Below, piece after piece: positions 34,989 to 43,957 of a stretch of DNA of 47,652 nt. Origin of the DNA: Bacteroidota bacterium (GTDB lineage Bacteria; Bacteroidota; Bacteroidia; Palsa-948); NCBI GenBank assembly GCA_003164895.1, contig PLUL01000075.1, positions 1 to 47,652 of the forward strand, in the 5' to 3' direction. Position numbers and translations under genes: made by a program. Numbering within the stretch: the first letter of the stretch is position 1; every line of letters starts with the position of its first letter. The notes under the pieces were generated by a model that made no database searches, was not told the origin of the DNA, and saw nothing but the letters and a program-made list of their open reading frames with translations.

Positions 34989-35438
34989 CTATTTTCTTAA
35001 TTTATCTAAAAGGTTATTTACTTTTTTCACTTCATTTTCTGAGAGATGTAAAAACGATTTCACCCATTCTTTTTCTGTCTCATCAAGTACCTTCAAAAGT
35101 GCAAGTCCTTTTTTTGTAATAATCACATCGCAAGCTCTGCGATCCTCTTTGTTTATTTTTCTTTCCACAAAACTTTTCCTCCTAAGTTTCTCTACCAAAC
35201 GCGATGCATTCGATGTTTTATTCAGCATGCGTTCAATCAGTATATTTATGGTAACCGGATTTGGAAATTGCCCGCGTAAGATTCGAAGGATATTGAACTG
35301 CTCAAGCGAAAGATCAAAATCCTTTAAATGTCTGGTGCGCTGCGCTTCTATCCAGTTCGAAGTGTAAATAATATTCACTCCCAACTTATGATATTCGTCC
35401 TTAAACTTGCTTTGTTTTATTTCGACTTCCAGTTTCAT
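34989..35438 (-). CDS. MarR family transcriptional regulator
   Basis: A 149-residue winged helix-turn-helix protein. A dimerisation helix at the N-terminus is followed by LSLEQFNILRILRGQ, the recognition helix region LIERMLNKTSNASRLVEKLRRK and the wing ERKINKEDRRACDVIITKKG. The C-terminal helix is LHLSENEVKKVNNLLDKLR. MarR proteins usually repress genes for stress or detoxification and respond to phenolics, quinones or oxidants. No sensor Cys is seen, so a ligand rather than a thiol switch is more likely. The perfect palindrome at its own promoter and the related site upstream of yceI suggest autorepression plus control of the redox genes downstream. Confidence 0.92.
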   Translation of the reverse strand: MKLEVEIKQSKFKDEYHKLGVNIIYTSNWIEAQRTRHLKDFDLSLEQFNILRILRGQFPNPVTINILIERMLNKTSNASRLVEKLRRKSFVERKINKEDRRACDVIITKKGLALLKVLDETEKEWVKSFLHLSENEVKKVNNLLDKLRK

Positions 35439-35442
35439 AAGG

Positions 35443-35482
35443 CAAAGATATGTAAAAACATTATATGTATATACATATATTA
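35443..35482 (-). promoter_or_regulatory. marR promoter with palindromic operator
   Basis: On the minus strand TATCTTTG (35450-35443) matches the -7 consensus. A perfect 18-bp palindrome (35462-35479, core ATGTATATACAT) overlaps the expected -33 position, so a bound repressor would block the promoter. Transcription should start near 35437, so marR mRNA may be leaderless. Confidence 0.65.
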
Positions 35483-35517
35483 AAAATAATTATTTCTTCT
35501 TATTAAACCGTGAATAA

Positions 35518-35892
35518 TTAATTTTTCTCAATAAGATTTATAGGAAGGGTTAATCCGCTAGCAAACTCATAGGTAAATTCTTCTTTTGCGCTTTCATCCT
35601 CATAATACCAATTCACACTAACCTTTACTCCTTTTAAATGAAGTTTCTCCAACTGATCCAACACCTCTCTCAAAACCCGAGCGGAAGGAGTATTAAAATA
35701 ATCTATCTTAAAATCTATAGCTGTATTGTTCAAATTTTTTTCTCCATTTTCATCAATCCAAGCAATTACAGGACCATAAAATTTGGAAGGACTTTCCGGT
35801 CGAGATGATCCGATAATTGAATATCGCTTGTCTCCAGGACTAAAAATCACTTCAGGAGAAACATCGGTGGCTTTAATGAAAATAGCTTCCAT
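35518..35892 (-). CDS. SiaC-type regulatory phosphoprotein (DUF1987)
   Basis: A 124-residue cytoplasmic protein. IKATDVSPEVIFSPG, IIGSSRPESPSKFYGPVIAW and IDYFNTPSARVLREVLDQLE match the SiaC/DUF1987 family. The Thr in FNTPS is residue 68, the same position as the phosphorylated Thr of Pseudomonas SiaC. In that system a SiaB kinase and a SiaA PP2C phosphatase control SiaC, which activates a diguanylate cyclase. Here no kinase or cyclase gene is adjacent; a SpoIIE-type phosphatase exists at 7083-9155 but far away. It is followed downstream (minus strand) by nothing in the same unit and lies 52 nt after pyruvate carboxylase. Confidence 0.85.
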   Translation of the reverse strand: MEAIFIKATDVSPEVIFSPGDKRYSIIGSSRPESPSKFYGPVIAWIDENGEKNLNNTAIDFKIDYFNTPSARVLREVLDQLEKLHLKGVKVSVNWYYEDESAKEEFTYEFASGLTLPINLIEKN

Positions 35893-35944
35893 AAAAAAAA
35901 GGATTGATAATTATTTTTTTGAACACACTGGGCAAATGTAAAAA

Positions 35945-38900
35945 TTAATTTAAGATAACCACAAGATCATCAGCCACAACACGCGTTCCTTCTTTCAAAG
36001 ATACATTTTTCACTTCTAAATCAAATGGAGCAGTAACCGTAGTTTCCATTTTCATGGCTTCAATCACAAAAAGCGGCTCGTTCTTTTTTACTGCCTGACC
36101 TTTTTTAACAAATACTTTTGAAAGTAATCCTTGAAGAGGAGCACCTAAGTGTTTAGAATTTCCACTCTCGATTTTTTGATTTTCTTCTTTCTTAATATTA
36201 AGTGATCTATCCTGAACTTCTATATTTCGAGTTTGTCCGTTCACTTTAAAGAAAACCGTTCTCATTCCGCCTTCATTTGAAGGTCCAACGGAAAGCAACT
36301 TCACGATAATAGATTTTCCTGGAGCCAGATCAATAATTGTTTCTTCATTTAGTTCCATCCCATAGAAAAAATTCTTTGTAGGAATACGAGATACAAATCC
36401 AAATTCTGTCCATTTCTTAAATGTATCTTCAAAAACCTTTGGATACATTTTATAGGATAGAAAATCGGTGATATCTAATTTTCTTCCCAGATCATTTTCC
36501 TTAAATTTTTTCGCAAACTCCTCAAACTCTTTTTCAAAATCAACCGCATCGAGATGAGCATTAGGGCGATTGGTGTAAGGTTTTTTATCTTTCAAAACAA
36601 TTTTCTGAAGTTGTTTTGGAAATCCTTCAGGCGGCTGACCTAAATCTCCCCTAAAAAATCCTTGTACCGATTCAGGAAAAGAAAGTGAATCTCCTTTTTC
36701 CAACACATCTTTTGCGGTAAGTCCGTTGGATATCATAAACAAAGTCATGTCGCCAACTACTTTTGAACTTGGAGTTACTTTTACAATATCTCCAAACAAA
36801 AAATTCACATCGCGATATGTCTTTTTAATTTCTTCGAACTTCTCCCCTACTCCAAGTCCGCTTGCCTGCTGAACAAGATTGGAATATTGCCCGCCCGGCA
36901 TTTCATGAAAGAAAACTTCAGCAGTACTTGCCTTTAGTCCTGATTCAAATGGATAATAATATTCACGAACTTCTTCCCAATAATTTGAAAACTGATTTAG
37001 TTTTTCAACATCAATTTTGTTTTCTCTTTTATGAAACTTCATCATTTCAACAATAGAATTAAAATTCGGCTGAGAAGTTAATCCGGATAATCCGCCAAGC
37101 GCAACATCCACCACATCTACGTCTGATTCAATCGCTTTGAGATACATGGCAGATTGAAGTGAAGAAGTGTCGTGTGTGTGAAGATGAATTGGGATTTTCA
37201 CAGTGCTTTTAAGTGCAGAAATAAGTTCTGACGCAGCGTAAGGTTTGAGCAAACCTGCCATATCTTTTATCGCGAGAATGTGTGCACCGGAATTCTCAAT
37301 GTCCTTCGCGAGTTTGAGATAATAATTAAGGTTGAATTTTTTTCTACTCGTATCCAGAATATCTCCAGTGTAACACATTGCCACTTCAGCAATACCTCCT
37401 GTTTTCTTGCGGATAGTATTTATACTTGGCTCCATTGCTTTGAGCCAATTCAATGAATCAAATACGCGAAAAATATCTATTCCATGTTCCCAAGATTTCT
37501 CTATGAATTTACTCACAAGATTATCAGGATACGCAGTGTAACCCACAGCGTTTGAACCGCGAATAAGCATCTGCAAAAGAATATTCGGAACTGCTTTTCG
37601 AATATCCATCAGTCTTCTCCACGGATTTTCATAGAGGAAACGCATGCACACATCGAACGTTGCGCCTCCCCATACTTCCATGCTGAATACCTGAGGATGG
37701 CTCTTCGCAAACCCTTCTGCAACTTTCAGCATATCGTAAGTACGCATTCTTGTAGCAAGAAGCGATTGATGTGCATCGCGAAAAGTAGTATCTGTATATT
37801 GAATCTTTTTTTCTTTCTTCAACCACTCACAAAATTTATCAGGACCAAGTTTCGTGAGTAGGTCTTTTGTTCCTTCAGGATATTTATCGAAATGACTATA
37901 GGATGGAACATTCAACTTAGGGAACTTTTTTGTCTTATCAATAACTTTCACATCAGGATTTCCATTCACAATTGTATCTCCCAAAAACTTAACAACTTTT
38001 GTTGCTCTGTCTAATTTCTTCTGAAAAACAAAAAGCTCTTTATGTTTCTCAATAAAAGAAACCGTTGCCTTTCCTTCGTGAAAATCTTTATGAGTAATAA
38101 TATTTTCAAGAAAAGGAATATTTGTTTTCACTCCGCGAATTCGAAACTCAGAAAGCGCACGATACATTTTTCTGCACGCACCGTCCAACGTGCGAGAATG
38201 AGCAGAAATTTTCACCAGCATTGAATCAAAAAACGGACTGATGGTTACACCTTGATAAACACTTCCGGCATCCAAACGAATTCCAAATCCACCGGGGCTG
38301 CGATAGGTTGTAACAGTTCCGTAATCAGGTTTAAAATCCTGTTCAGGGTCTTCGGTAGTAATTCGGCATTGAATTGCATAACCGTTTGTCTTCACCGCAT
38401 CCTGGAAAGCAATTTTTATTTGTGTATCGCTGAGTTTATATCCTCCTGCAACAAAGATTTGTGTTTTCACAATATCAATTCCAGTTACCATTTCAGTCAC
38501 AGTATGCTCCACTTGTATTCGTGGATTTACTTCAATAAAATAGATATGATTTTTTTCATCAATAAGAAATTCAACCGTGCCTACATTATTATACTTAACC
38601 GCATGACAAATTTTCAACGCATAATTGTAAAGTTTTTTTCTCACCTCTTCTGACAAACCAAATGAAGGAGCTACTTCTACTACTTTCTGATACCTGCGTT
38701 GAACTGAACAATCACGTTCATAAAGATGAACCATGTGTCCGTGGTTATCAGCCACTATCTGAACTTCCAGATGTTTGGGATTCTCAACAAATTTTTCAAG
38801 AAAGACGGTATCGTCACCAAAAGCATTTAACGCTTCCCGTCTTGCTCCGTCAAAAACTTTTTCCAAATCATCTTCTGTTCTAACTACGCGCATTCCTCTT

Positions 38901-39400
38901 CCTCCACCTCCGGCAGCAGCTTTCAACATCAAAGGAAATCCAATGTGATTAGCTTCTTCCAAAGCAACTTTCAAATTTTTTAATTCCTTATCGCTGGATT
39001 CGATTATTGGAATATTATTTTCTTTCGCAATTTTCTTCGCAGAAATTTTATCTCCCAACGCCAACATCACTTCGGGCGTTGGTCCAATAAAAATAATTCC
39101 ATTCTCACGACATTTACGCGCGAATTCAGCATTCTCTGATAGAAATCCGTAACCGGGATGAATCGCATCAACATTTTTTTCTTTCGCGAGAAAAATAATT
39201 TCGTCAATGTTCAAATATGGTTTTAGCGCTTCTTCATCTCTTCCCACCTGATAGGATTCATCTGATTTATAACGATGTTGCGAATAACGGTCTTCATAAG
39301 TATAAATGGAAACTGTTTTCAAACCCAACTCATAGCAAGCACGAAAAACCCGGATTGCAATTTCGCCACGATTGGCAACTAATATTTTTTTAATCTTCAT
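35945..39400 (-). CDS. pyc: Pyruvate carboxylase, single-chain
   Basis: A 1151-residue biotin enzyme that carboxylates pyruvate to oxaloacetate with ATP and bicarbonate. The biotin carboxylase domain (1-450) has KKILVANRGEIAIRVFRAC, AAAGGGGRGMRVV (ATP loop) and EVNPRIQVEHTVTE. The carboxyltransferase domain has YTDTTFRDAHQSLLATRMRT, the Lys that would be carboxylated in IKDMAGLLKP, and HLHTHDTS metal ligands. The C-terminal biotin carrier has EAMKMETTV with biotin Lys 1117. All domains are in one chain, as in the alpha4 form. The start MKIKKILVANRGEIA is the usual N-terminus. Confidence 0.96.
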   Translation of the reverse strand: MKIKKILVANRGEIAIRVFRACYELGLKTVSIYTYEDRYSQHRYKSDESYQVGRDEEALKPYLNIDEIIFLAKEKNVDAIHPGYGFLSENAEFARKCRENGIIFIGPTPEVMLALGDKISAKKIAKENNIPIIESSDKELKNLKVALEEANHIGFPLMLKAAAGGGGRGMRVVRTEDDLEKVFDGARREALNAFGDDTVFLEKFVENPKHLEVQIVADNHGHMVHLYERDCSVQRRYQKVVEVAPSFGLSEEVRKKLYNYALKICHAVKYNNVGTVEFLIDEKNHIYFIEVNPRIQVEHTVTEMVTGIDIVKTQIFVAGGYKLSDTQIKIAFQDAVKTNGYAIQCRITTEDPEQDFKPDYGTVTTYRSPGGFGIRLDAGSVYQGVTISPFFDSMLVKISAHSRTLDGACRKMYRALSEFRIRGVKTNIPFLENIITHKDFHEGKATVSFIEKHKELFVFQKKLDRATKVVKFLGDTIVNGNPDVKVIDKTKKFPKLNVPSYSHFDKYPEGTKDLLTKLGPDKFCEWLKKEKKIQYTDTTFRDAHQSLLATRMRTYDMLKVAEGFAKSHPQVFSMEVWGGATFDVCMRFLYENPWRRLMDIRKAVPNILLQMLIRGSNAVGYTAYPDNLVSKFIEKSWEHGIDIFRVFDSLNWLKAMEPSINTIRKKTGGIAEVAMCYTGDILDTSRKKFNLNYYLKLAKDIENSGAHILAIKDMAGLLKPYAASELISALKSTVKIPIHLHTHDTSSLQSAMYLKAIESDVDVVDVALGGLSGLTSQPNFNSIVEMMKFHKRENKIDVEKLNQFSNYWEEVREYYYPFESGLKASTAEVFFHEMPGGQYSNLVQQASGLGVGEKFEEIKKTYRDVNFLFGDIVKVTPSSKVVGDMTLFMISNGLTAKDVLEKGDSLSFPESVQGFFRGDLGQPPEGFPKQLQKIVLKDKKPYTNRPNAHLDAVDFEKEFEEFAKKFKENDLGRKLDITDFLSYKMYPKVFEDTFKKWTEFGFVSRIPTKNFFYGMELNEETIIDLAPGKSIIVKLLSVGPSNEGGMRTVFFKVNGQTRNIEVQDRSLNIKKEENQKIESGNSKHLGAPLQGLLSKVFVKKGQAVKKNEPLFVIEAMKMETTVTAPFDLEVKNVSLKEGTRVVADDLVVILN

Positions 39401-39469
39401 GGGGGATTTAATTTTATGCGAAGTTAAATCGGAAAAGATGCGGAAGCAAAGAATTCAATTAACAAAAAA

Positions 39470-41572
39470 TTAACTAATCCTTCCCCAATAAGGTTTTGCT
39501 TTTTTAATGCGGTTGAGTTCAAAAAGAATAGGAACATTCTCAGATGAACTAATTTCAGGATCGGTTTTCAGAAGTTCCTCAGCAATTCCGCGAGTGTATT
39601 GCAGCAGTTGTGCATCTTTAGAAATGTCAGCAATTTTAAAATCAAGAATGCCGCTTTGCTGCGTTCCAGTCATATCACCGGGACCACGAAGACGAAGATC
39701 TGTTTCTGCAATTTCAAATCCATCCGTAGTGCGAACCATCGTTTCCATGCGTGTACGTGCATCACTCGAAATTTTATAGTCGGTCATGAGTATGCAAAAA
39801 GATTCTTCCGCGCCACGCCCTACTCTGCCTCTCAACTGATGCAATTGAGAAAGACCAAAACGTTCTGCACTTTCTATCACCATTAGCGTTGCATTCGGAA
39901 CATCCACTCCAACTTCTATCACAGTTGTAGCAACTAATATTTTCGTTTCTCCAGCTGCAAAAAGTTTCATTTGCTCATCCTTTAGTTTAGGCTTCATTCT
40001 TCCGTGAACCATTCCTAATTTAAATTCAGGAAAATTCTTTTTAATGAGTTCGAAACCTTCTTCCAGATTTTTATAGTCCATGTGTTTGGATTCCTCAATG
40101 ATCGGATACACTACATAAACCTGCTGACCTTTTTGAATTTGTTCTTTTATAAATTGAAATACTTGCGGATGTTTGGCGTAATACCGATGCACGGTTTTAA
40201 TCGGTGTTCTTCCCGGAGGAAGTTCATCAATAACAGAAATATCGAGATCACCATATAATGTCATTGCAAGCGTTCTGGGAATTGGCGTTGCTGTCATCAC
40301 GAGAACATGTGGAACGGAAATTCCTTTCTTCCACAATTTAGAACGCTGTGCAACTCCAAATTTATGTTGCTCGTCTATTACTGCAAGTCCGAGATTGAAA
40401 AATTGAACTTCGTCTTCAATTAAAGCGTGAGTGCCGACAAGAATTTTCAGTTCACCGTTCTGCAACTTTTCGTGAATGGAATTTCGCTCACTTTGTTTTG
40501 TTGAGCCGGTGAGAAGTTCAACACTAATATTCGTTTTCTCCAAAAGTTTGGAAAGATTTTTGAAATGCTGGTTTGCCAGAATTTCAGTTGGCGCCATGAT
40601 GCAAGTTTGAAATCCGTTATCAAGTGCAATCAATATGCTCATCAAAGCAACAATAGTTTTTCCACTGCCGACATCTCCTTGCAGCAAGCGATTCATTTGT
40701 TTTCCGGTTCCCATATCCTGACGGATCTCTTTCAGCACTCGCTTTTGCGCTCCTGTCAATTGAAACGGAAGATGATTGTTATAAAAATCATTAAAATAAT
40801 TTCCAACTTTGTCGAAGATAAACCCACTATAAGTTTTTTTTCGAATGCCTTTTACTTGAAGCAAACGCAACTGCAAAAAGAAAAGCTCGTCAAATTTGAG
40901 TCGCAGAGTTGCTTGTTTAAGCATTTCGTGATTGTCAGGAAGGTGGATTTGTTTGTAAGCATCCTCGCGTGAAATTAAATTGTGCTTTTTTAAAATTTCC
41001 TGCGATAAAGTTTCGGGAATATTTTTATTTATCTGCGCGACAAGTGTTCGCTGGAGTTTCCAGATTCCTTTACTGTCGAGCCATCGAGATTTCAGTTTTT
41101 CTCCCGTGTTATAAATCGGCTGAAGTTTTTTTGCAATCAGGATGTTTTCTTCTGAAGCAAGTTCAATTTCAGGATGAGCAATATTTATTTTTCCATTGAA
41201 ACTGGTCGGTTTTCCAAATACAATGAACTCTGTATTCGGTTTTAATTTGGGAGCAACCCATTTTATTCCTTTGAACCATATAAGTTCAACGTTTCCTGTT
41301 TCATCATTAATTTCTGCGAGAAGCCGTTTGCTTTTATCAGCTCCAACAATTTCTGCATTCACAATTTTGCCCTTGAACTGCACAAAAGGCATATCTGGAT
41401 TTATTTCTTTTATCTTGTAAAATTTTGTACGATCAACATAACGAAACGGAAAATGATTCAGCAGATCGGAAAAAGTTCGGATGTTCAGTTCGTTGGCAAG
41501 TGCAGTGGCGCGTTCGGGACCAACTCCTTTCAGGAATTTAATATCAGTGGTGAGAAAAGAATCAAATGTCAT
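39470..41572 (-). CDS. recG: ATP-dependent DNA helicase RecG
   Basis: A 700-residue helicase that remodels stalled replication forks and Holliday junctions. The N-terminal wedge (OB-fold) region has FPFRYVDRTKFYKI and VELIWFKG. Helicase motifs include motif I GDVGSGKTIVALM, DEQH box VIDEQHKFGVAQR, motif III MTATPIPRTLAM, motif V VATTVIEVGVDVPNATLMV and motif VI QLHQLRGRVGRGAEESFC. The C-terminal LRGPGDMTGTQQSG is the RecG signature. It is full length. A small gene begins 30 nt upstream on the same strand. Confidence 0.96.
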   Translation of the reverse strand: MTFDSFLTTDIKFLKGVGPERATALANELNIRTFSDLLNHFPFRYVDRTKFYKIKEINPDMPFVQFKGKIVNAEIVGADKSKRLLAEINDETGNVELIWFKGIKWVAPKLKPNTEFIVFGKPTSFNGKINIAHPEIELASEENILIAKKLQPIYNTGEKLKSRWLDSKGIWKLQRTLVAQINKNIPETLSQEILKKHNLISREDAYKQIHLPDNHEMLKQATLRLKFDELFFLQLRLLQVKGIRKKTYSGFIFDKVGNYFNDFYNNHLPFQLTGAQKRVLKEIRQDMGTGKQMNRLLQGDVGSGKTIVALMSILIALDNGFQTCIMAPTEILANQHFKNLSKLLEKTNISVELLTGSTKQSERNSIHEKLQNGELKILVGTHALIEDEVQFFNLGLAVIDEQHKFGVAQRSKLWKKGISVPHVLVMTATPIPRTLAMTLYGDLDISVIDELPPGRTPIKTVHRYYAKHPQVFQFIKEQIQKGQQVYVVYPIIEESKHMDYKNLEEGFELIKKNFPEFKLGMVHGRMKPKLKDEQMKLFAAGETKILVATTVIEVGVDVPNATLMVIESAERFGLSQLHQLRGRVGRGAEESFCILMTDYKISSDARTRMETMVRTTDGFEIAETDLRLRGPGDMTGTQQSGILDFKIADISKDAQLLQYTRGIAEELLKTDPEISSSENVPILFELNRIKKAKPYWGRIS

Positions 41573-41602
41573 TTAATCTTGGTTCATGACAGTGATTTTG
41601 CA

Positions 41603-41833
41603 TCAATTCATATTTCCGGCAGGAAACAATTCAAGAAGTTTTTCATAAGCAACATTTACAAAAACATCCTCACCTTGATGCAATTTTATCGTAGTTCCTT
41701 TTCTGATTCCTTTTTTGGAAAGTGCACGAATATTGTCTTGATTGATAAAATATTTATCCACCTTCCACCAAACTGTAGTCTGTTCGTTTTCATTTTTTTT
41801 TGGTGAGTTGATAATTACAATCTCTTTTTCCAT
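41603..41833 (-). CDS. Small hypothetical protein
   Basis: A 76-residue protein from the ATG at 41833; a TTG seven codons upstream is less likely. It has no signal or membrane segment. KEIVIINSPKKNENEQTTVW is followed by WKVDKYFINQDNIRALSKKG and KGTTIKLHQGEDVFVNVAYE, a pattern of short beta strands that suggests a small SH3- or LytTR-like barrel, but I cannot name a family. It lies 30 nt before recG on the same strand. Confidence 0.6.
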   Translation of the reverse strand: MEKEIVIINSPKKNENEQTTVWWKVDKYFINQDNIRALSKKGIRKGTTIKLHQGEDVFVNVAYEKLLELFPAGNMN

Positions 41834-41902
41834 GTTGATATTTTTAGAAAACAAAATTAAACAAAAGCAAACATCAAGAACTGTTCAGTTAATAAATTCA
41901 TC

Positions 41903-41910
41903 TATCTTTG
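41903..41910 (+). promoter_or_regulatory. Candidate -7 element for rfaE2
   Basis: TATCTTTG at 41903-41910 matches TAnnTTTG and lies 19 nt before the ATG at 41930. The -33 element is poor. It would give a short leader of about 13 nt. Confidence 0.45.
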
Positions 41911-41929
41911 AAACTCACTTAAATATAGT

Positions 41930-42424
41930 ATGACAAATCTCGAAATCATCAAAAAGAAAATCTTTTCACGCGAAACGCTATTGAGACAAATTGCCATCTG
42001 GCGAATGAAAGATCTGAAAATTGTTTTTACCAACGGATGCTTTGACATTCTTCATCACGGTCATGTGGATTACCTAAGCAAAGCTGCCGACTTTGGCGAT
42101 GTACTCATCATCGGTGTGAATTCTGATGCTTCCGTTAAAAAATTAAACAAGGGAGCAAATCGTCCTATACAAAATGAAAATGACCGCGCGCTTACTCTTT
42201 CTGCTTTTCAATTTATTGAAGCGCTGATTATTTTTGAAGAAGATACACCATACGAACTTATCAAAGCTGTTCAACCGGATGTGTTGGTGAAAGGTGGTGA
42301 CTGGAAAGAAACAGATATTGTTGGTGCTGATATCGTGAAAGCTAAAGGCGGATCGGTTATCTCCATTCCGTTCGTGGAAGGCTATTCCACTACGAACATT
42401 GAAAACAAAATCAAAGGAAAATAA
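41930..42424 (+). CDS. rfaE2: D-glycero-beta-D-manno-heptose 1-phosphate adenylyltransferase
   Basis: A 164-residue nucleotidyltransferase matching the C-terminal half of HldE. The VFTNGCFDILHHGHVDYLSKA stretch carries the HxGH motif (residues 43-45 with H42), IIGVNSDASVKKLNKG is the next block and PFVEGYSTTNIENKIKG gives the C-terminal signature. It adenylates heptose phosphate for lipopolysaccharide core synthesis. The kinase half is not fused or adjacent. The following gene, 8 nt downstream, is a membrane glycosyltransferase, so a cell-envelope sugar unit is plausible. Confidence 0.93.
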   Translation: MTNLEIIKKKIFSRETLLRQIAIWRMKDLKIVFTNGCFDILHHGHVDYLSKAADFGDVLIIGVNSDASVKKLNKGANRPIQNENDRALTLSAFQFIEALIIFEEDTPYELIKAVQPDVLVKGGDWKETDIVGADIVKAKGGSVISIPFVEGYSTTNIENKIKGK

Positions 42425-42432
42425 TCTTTCGG

Positions 42433-43944
42433 ATGCGGCAAATAAAAATTTACTGGGAAGAAAAACCGCTCACACTTATTTTTTTTCTCGCTGTTGTTGT
42501 GCGGATGTTATCCGTAATTTTTTCTAAAGGATACGGAATGCACGATGACCATTTTCTCGTCATCGAATCGGCACAATCGTGGGTGGATAATTTTGATTAC
42601 AACGATTGGCTTCCTTCATCGGGAAATCTGCCGCAAGGACACAGCTGGTTCTATTGCGGAACACATTATTGTTTTTTCTGGCTGATGAAAGCGATTGGCA
42701 TCTCCGACCCGCAATGGAAAATGTATATCATCCGCCTTCTTCACGCGGCGCTTTCACTCATCACGGTTGTTCTCGGATTCAAAATTGCAGAATTGGTTTC
42801 CAATAAATCCACAGCTCGCATGGTTGGACTTCTTTTGGCAATCTATTGGTTCATGCCATTTTTAAGCGTACGGAATCTGGTGGAGGTTGTCTGCGTTCCT
42901 TTCCTCATCATTCCCACGTGGATGCTTTTAAGAGAACCGAAGAAAAACTTTGCTCTATATTTTTTTCTTGCAGGAATAATTGCCGGACTTGCTTTCTCTG
43001 TTCGATTTCAATCCATTTTATTTATTGGCGGGCTCGGACTCGCGCTGCTGATACAAAAAAAATGGAAGGAAGCAATTTTATTCGGAATCGGAGCGGTGCT
43101 TTGTATGGTAACAATTCAAGGAGTAATTGATAAACTTATCTGGGGAAAACCTTTCATGGAATTTCACGAATACGTTCGTTACAATATTGAAAATGCGCAG
43201 AACTATATTACCCAGCAATGGTATATGTATTTCGCTCTGCTACTGGGAATTCTTCTTCCGCCAATAAGTTTTTTTCTGCTGTTCGGTTTTTTCAGAAGCT
43301 GGAAAAAACATCTCCTGCTTTTTCTGCCAAGTTTTATTTTTCTCGCCTTTCATTGTTATTTTCCAAACAAGCAGGAGCGTTTTATTTTTCCAATTATTCC
43401 GTTCATTATCCTTCTTGGAATTATCGGGTGGAATGATTTTGTAAATACTTCTAAATTCTGGAATAACCGAAAAAAATTATTGCGTGGCTTTTGGATTTTT
43501 TTCTGGTCGCTTAATTTAATTCCGCTGCTGGTGGTTTCGGTTGCATATACCAAAAGAAGCCGCGTGGAAGCCATGGTTTACCTCGCAACCAAACCCGATT
43601 TCAAACGACTGGTGGTGGAAGAAAGTTTCCGCGATGACTTTACCATGCCACCGTTTTTTTATCTCGGCAAATGGTACCGCGATGGTTATGTGGATGGAGT
43701 TACCAGCGTTTTTACAATTGATTCTCTCTGCACACGCATTCAAAAAATGCCGAACAGAATGCCCAACTATGTTATCTTTTTTGATGAAGAAAATTTAGAC
43801 AACCGCATCAAAGGATTCAAAACCTGTTTCCCGAATATTAAATACGAAGCCACCATTGAACCGGGTTTTATAGATAAATTTATTTATTGGCTCAATCCTA
43901 TTAACAGGAATTACAGGGCGTATATCTATAAGATTGAGAAATAA
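42433..43944 (+). CDS. GT-C glycosyltransferase, GT22 (PIG-B/Alg9)-like
   Basis: A 503-residue protein with about ten membrane helices. An acidic motif in the first loop, YGMHDDHFLVIESAQSWVDN, matches the catalytic position of GT-C enzymes. The FPNKQERFIFPIIPFIIL stretch is the GT22 HKEERF-like signature. GT-C enzymes use polyprenyl-phosphate sugars and act on the outer face of the inner membrane. The acceptor is unknown; the neighbour rfaE2 suggests a lipopolysaccharide or glycolipid. The soluble C-terminal part (about 375-503) lies after the last helices. Confidence 0.8.
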   Translation: MRQIKIYWEEKPLTLIFFLAVVVRMLSVIFSKGYGMHDDHFLVIESAQSWVDNFDYNDWLPSSGNLPQGHSWFYCGTHYCFFWLMKAIGISDPQWKMYIIRLLHAALSLITVVLGFKIAELVSNKSTARMVGLLLAIYWFMPFLSVRNLVEVVCVPFLIIPTWMLLREPKKNFALYFFLAGIIAGLAFSVRFQSILFIGGLGLALLIQKKWKEAILFGIGAVLCMVTIQGVIDKLIWGKPFMEFHEYVRYNIENAQNYITQQWYMYFALLLGILLPPISFFLLFGFFRSWKKHLLLFLPSFIFLAFHCYFPNKQERFIFPIIPFIILLGIIGWNDFVNTSKFWNNRKKLLRGFWIFFWSLNLIPLLVVSVAYTKRSRVEAMVYLATKPDFKRLVVEESFRDDFTMPPFFYLGKWYRDGYVDGVTSVFTIDSLCTRIQKMPNRMPNYVIFFDEENLDNRIKGFKTCFPNIKYEATIEPGFIDKFIYWLNPINRNYRAYIYKIEK

Positions 43945-43957
43945 TCCTTTTATTTAA

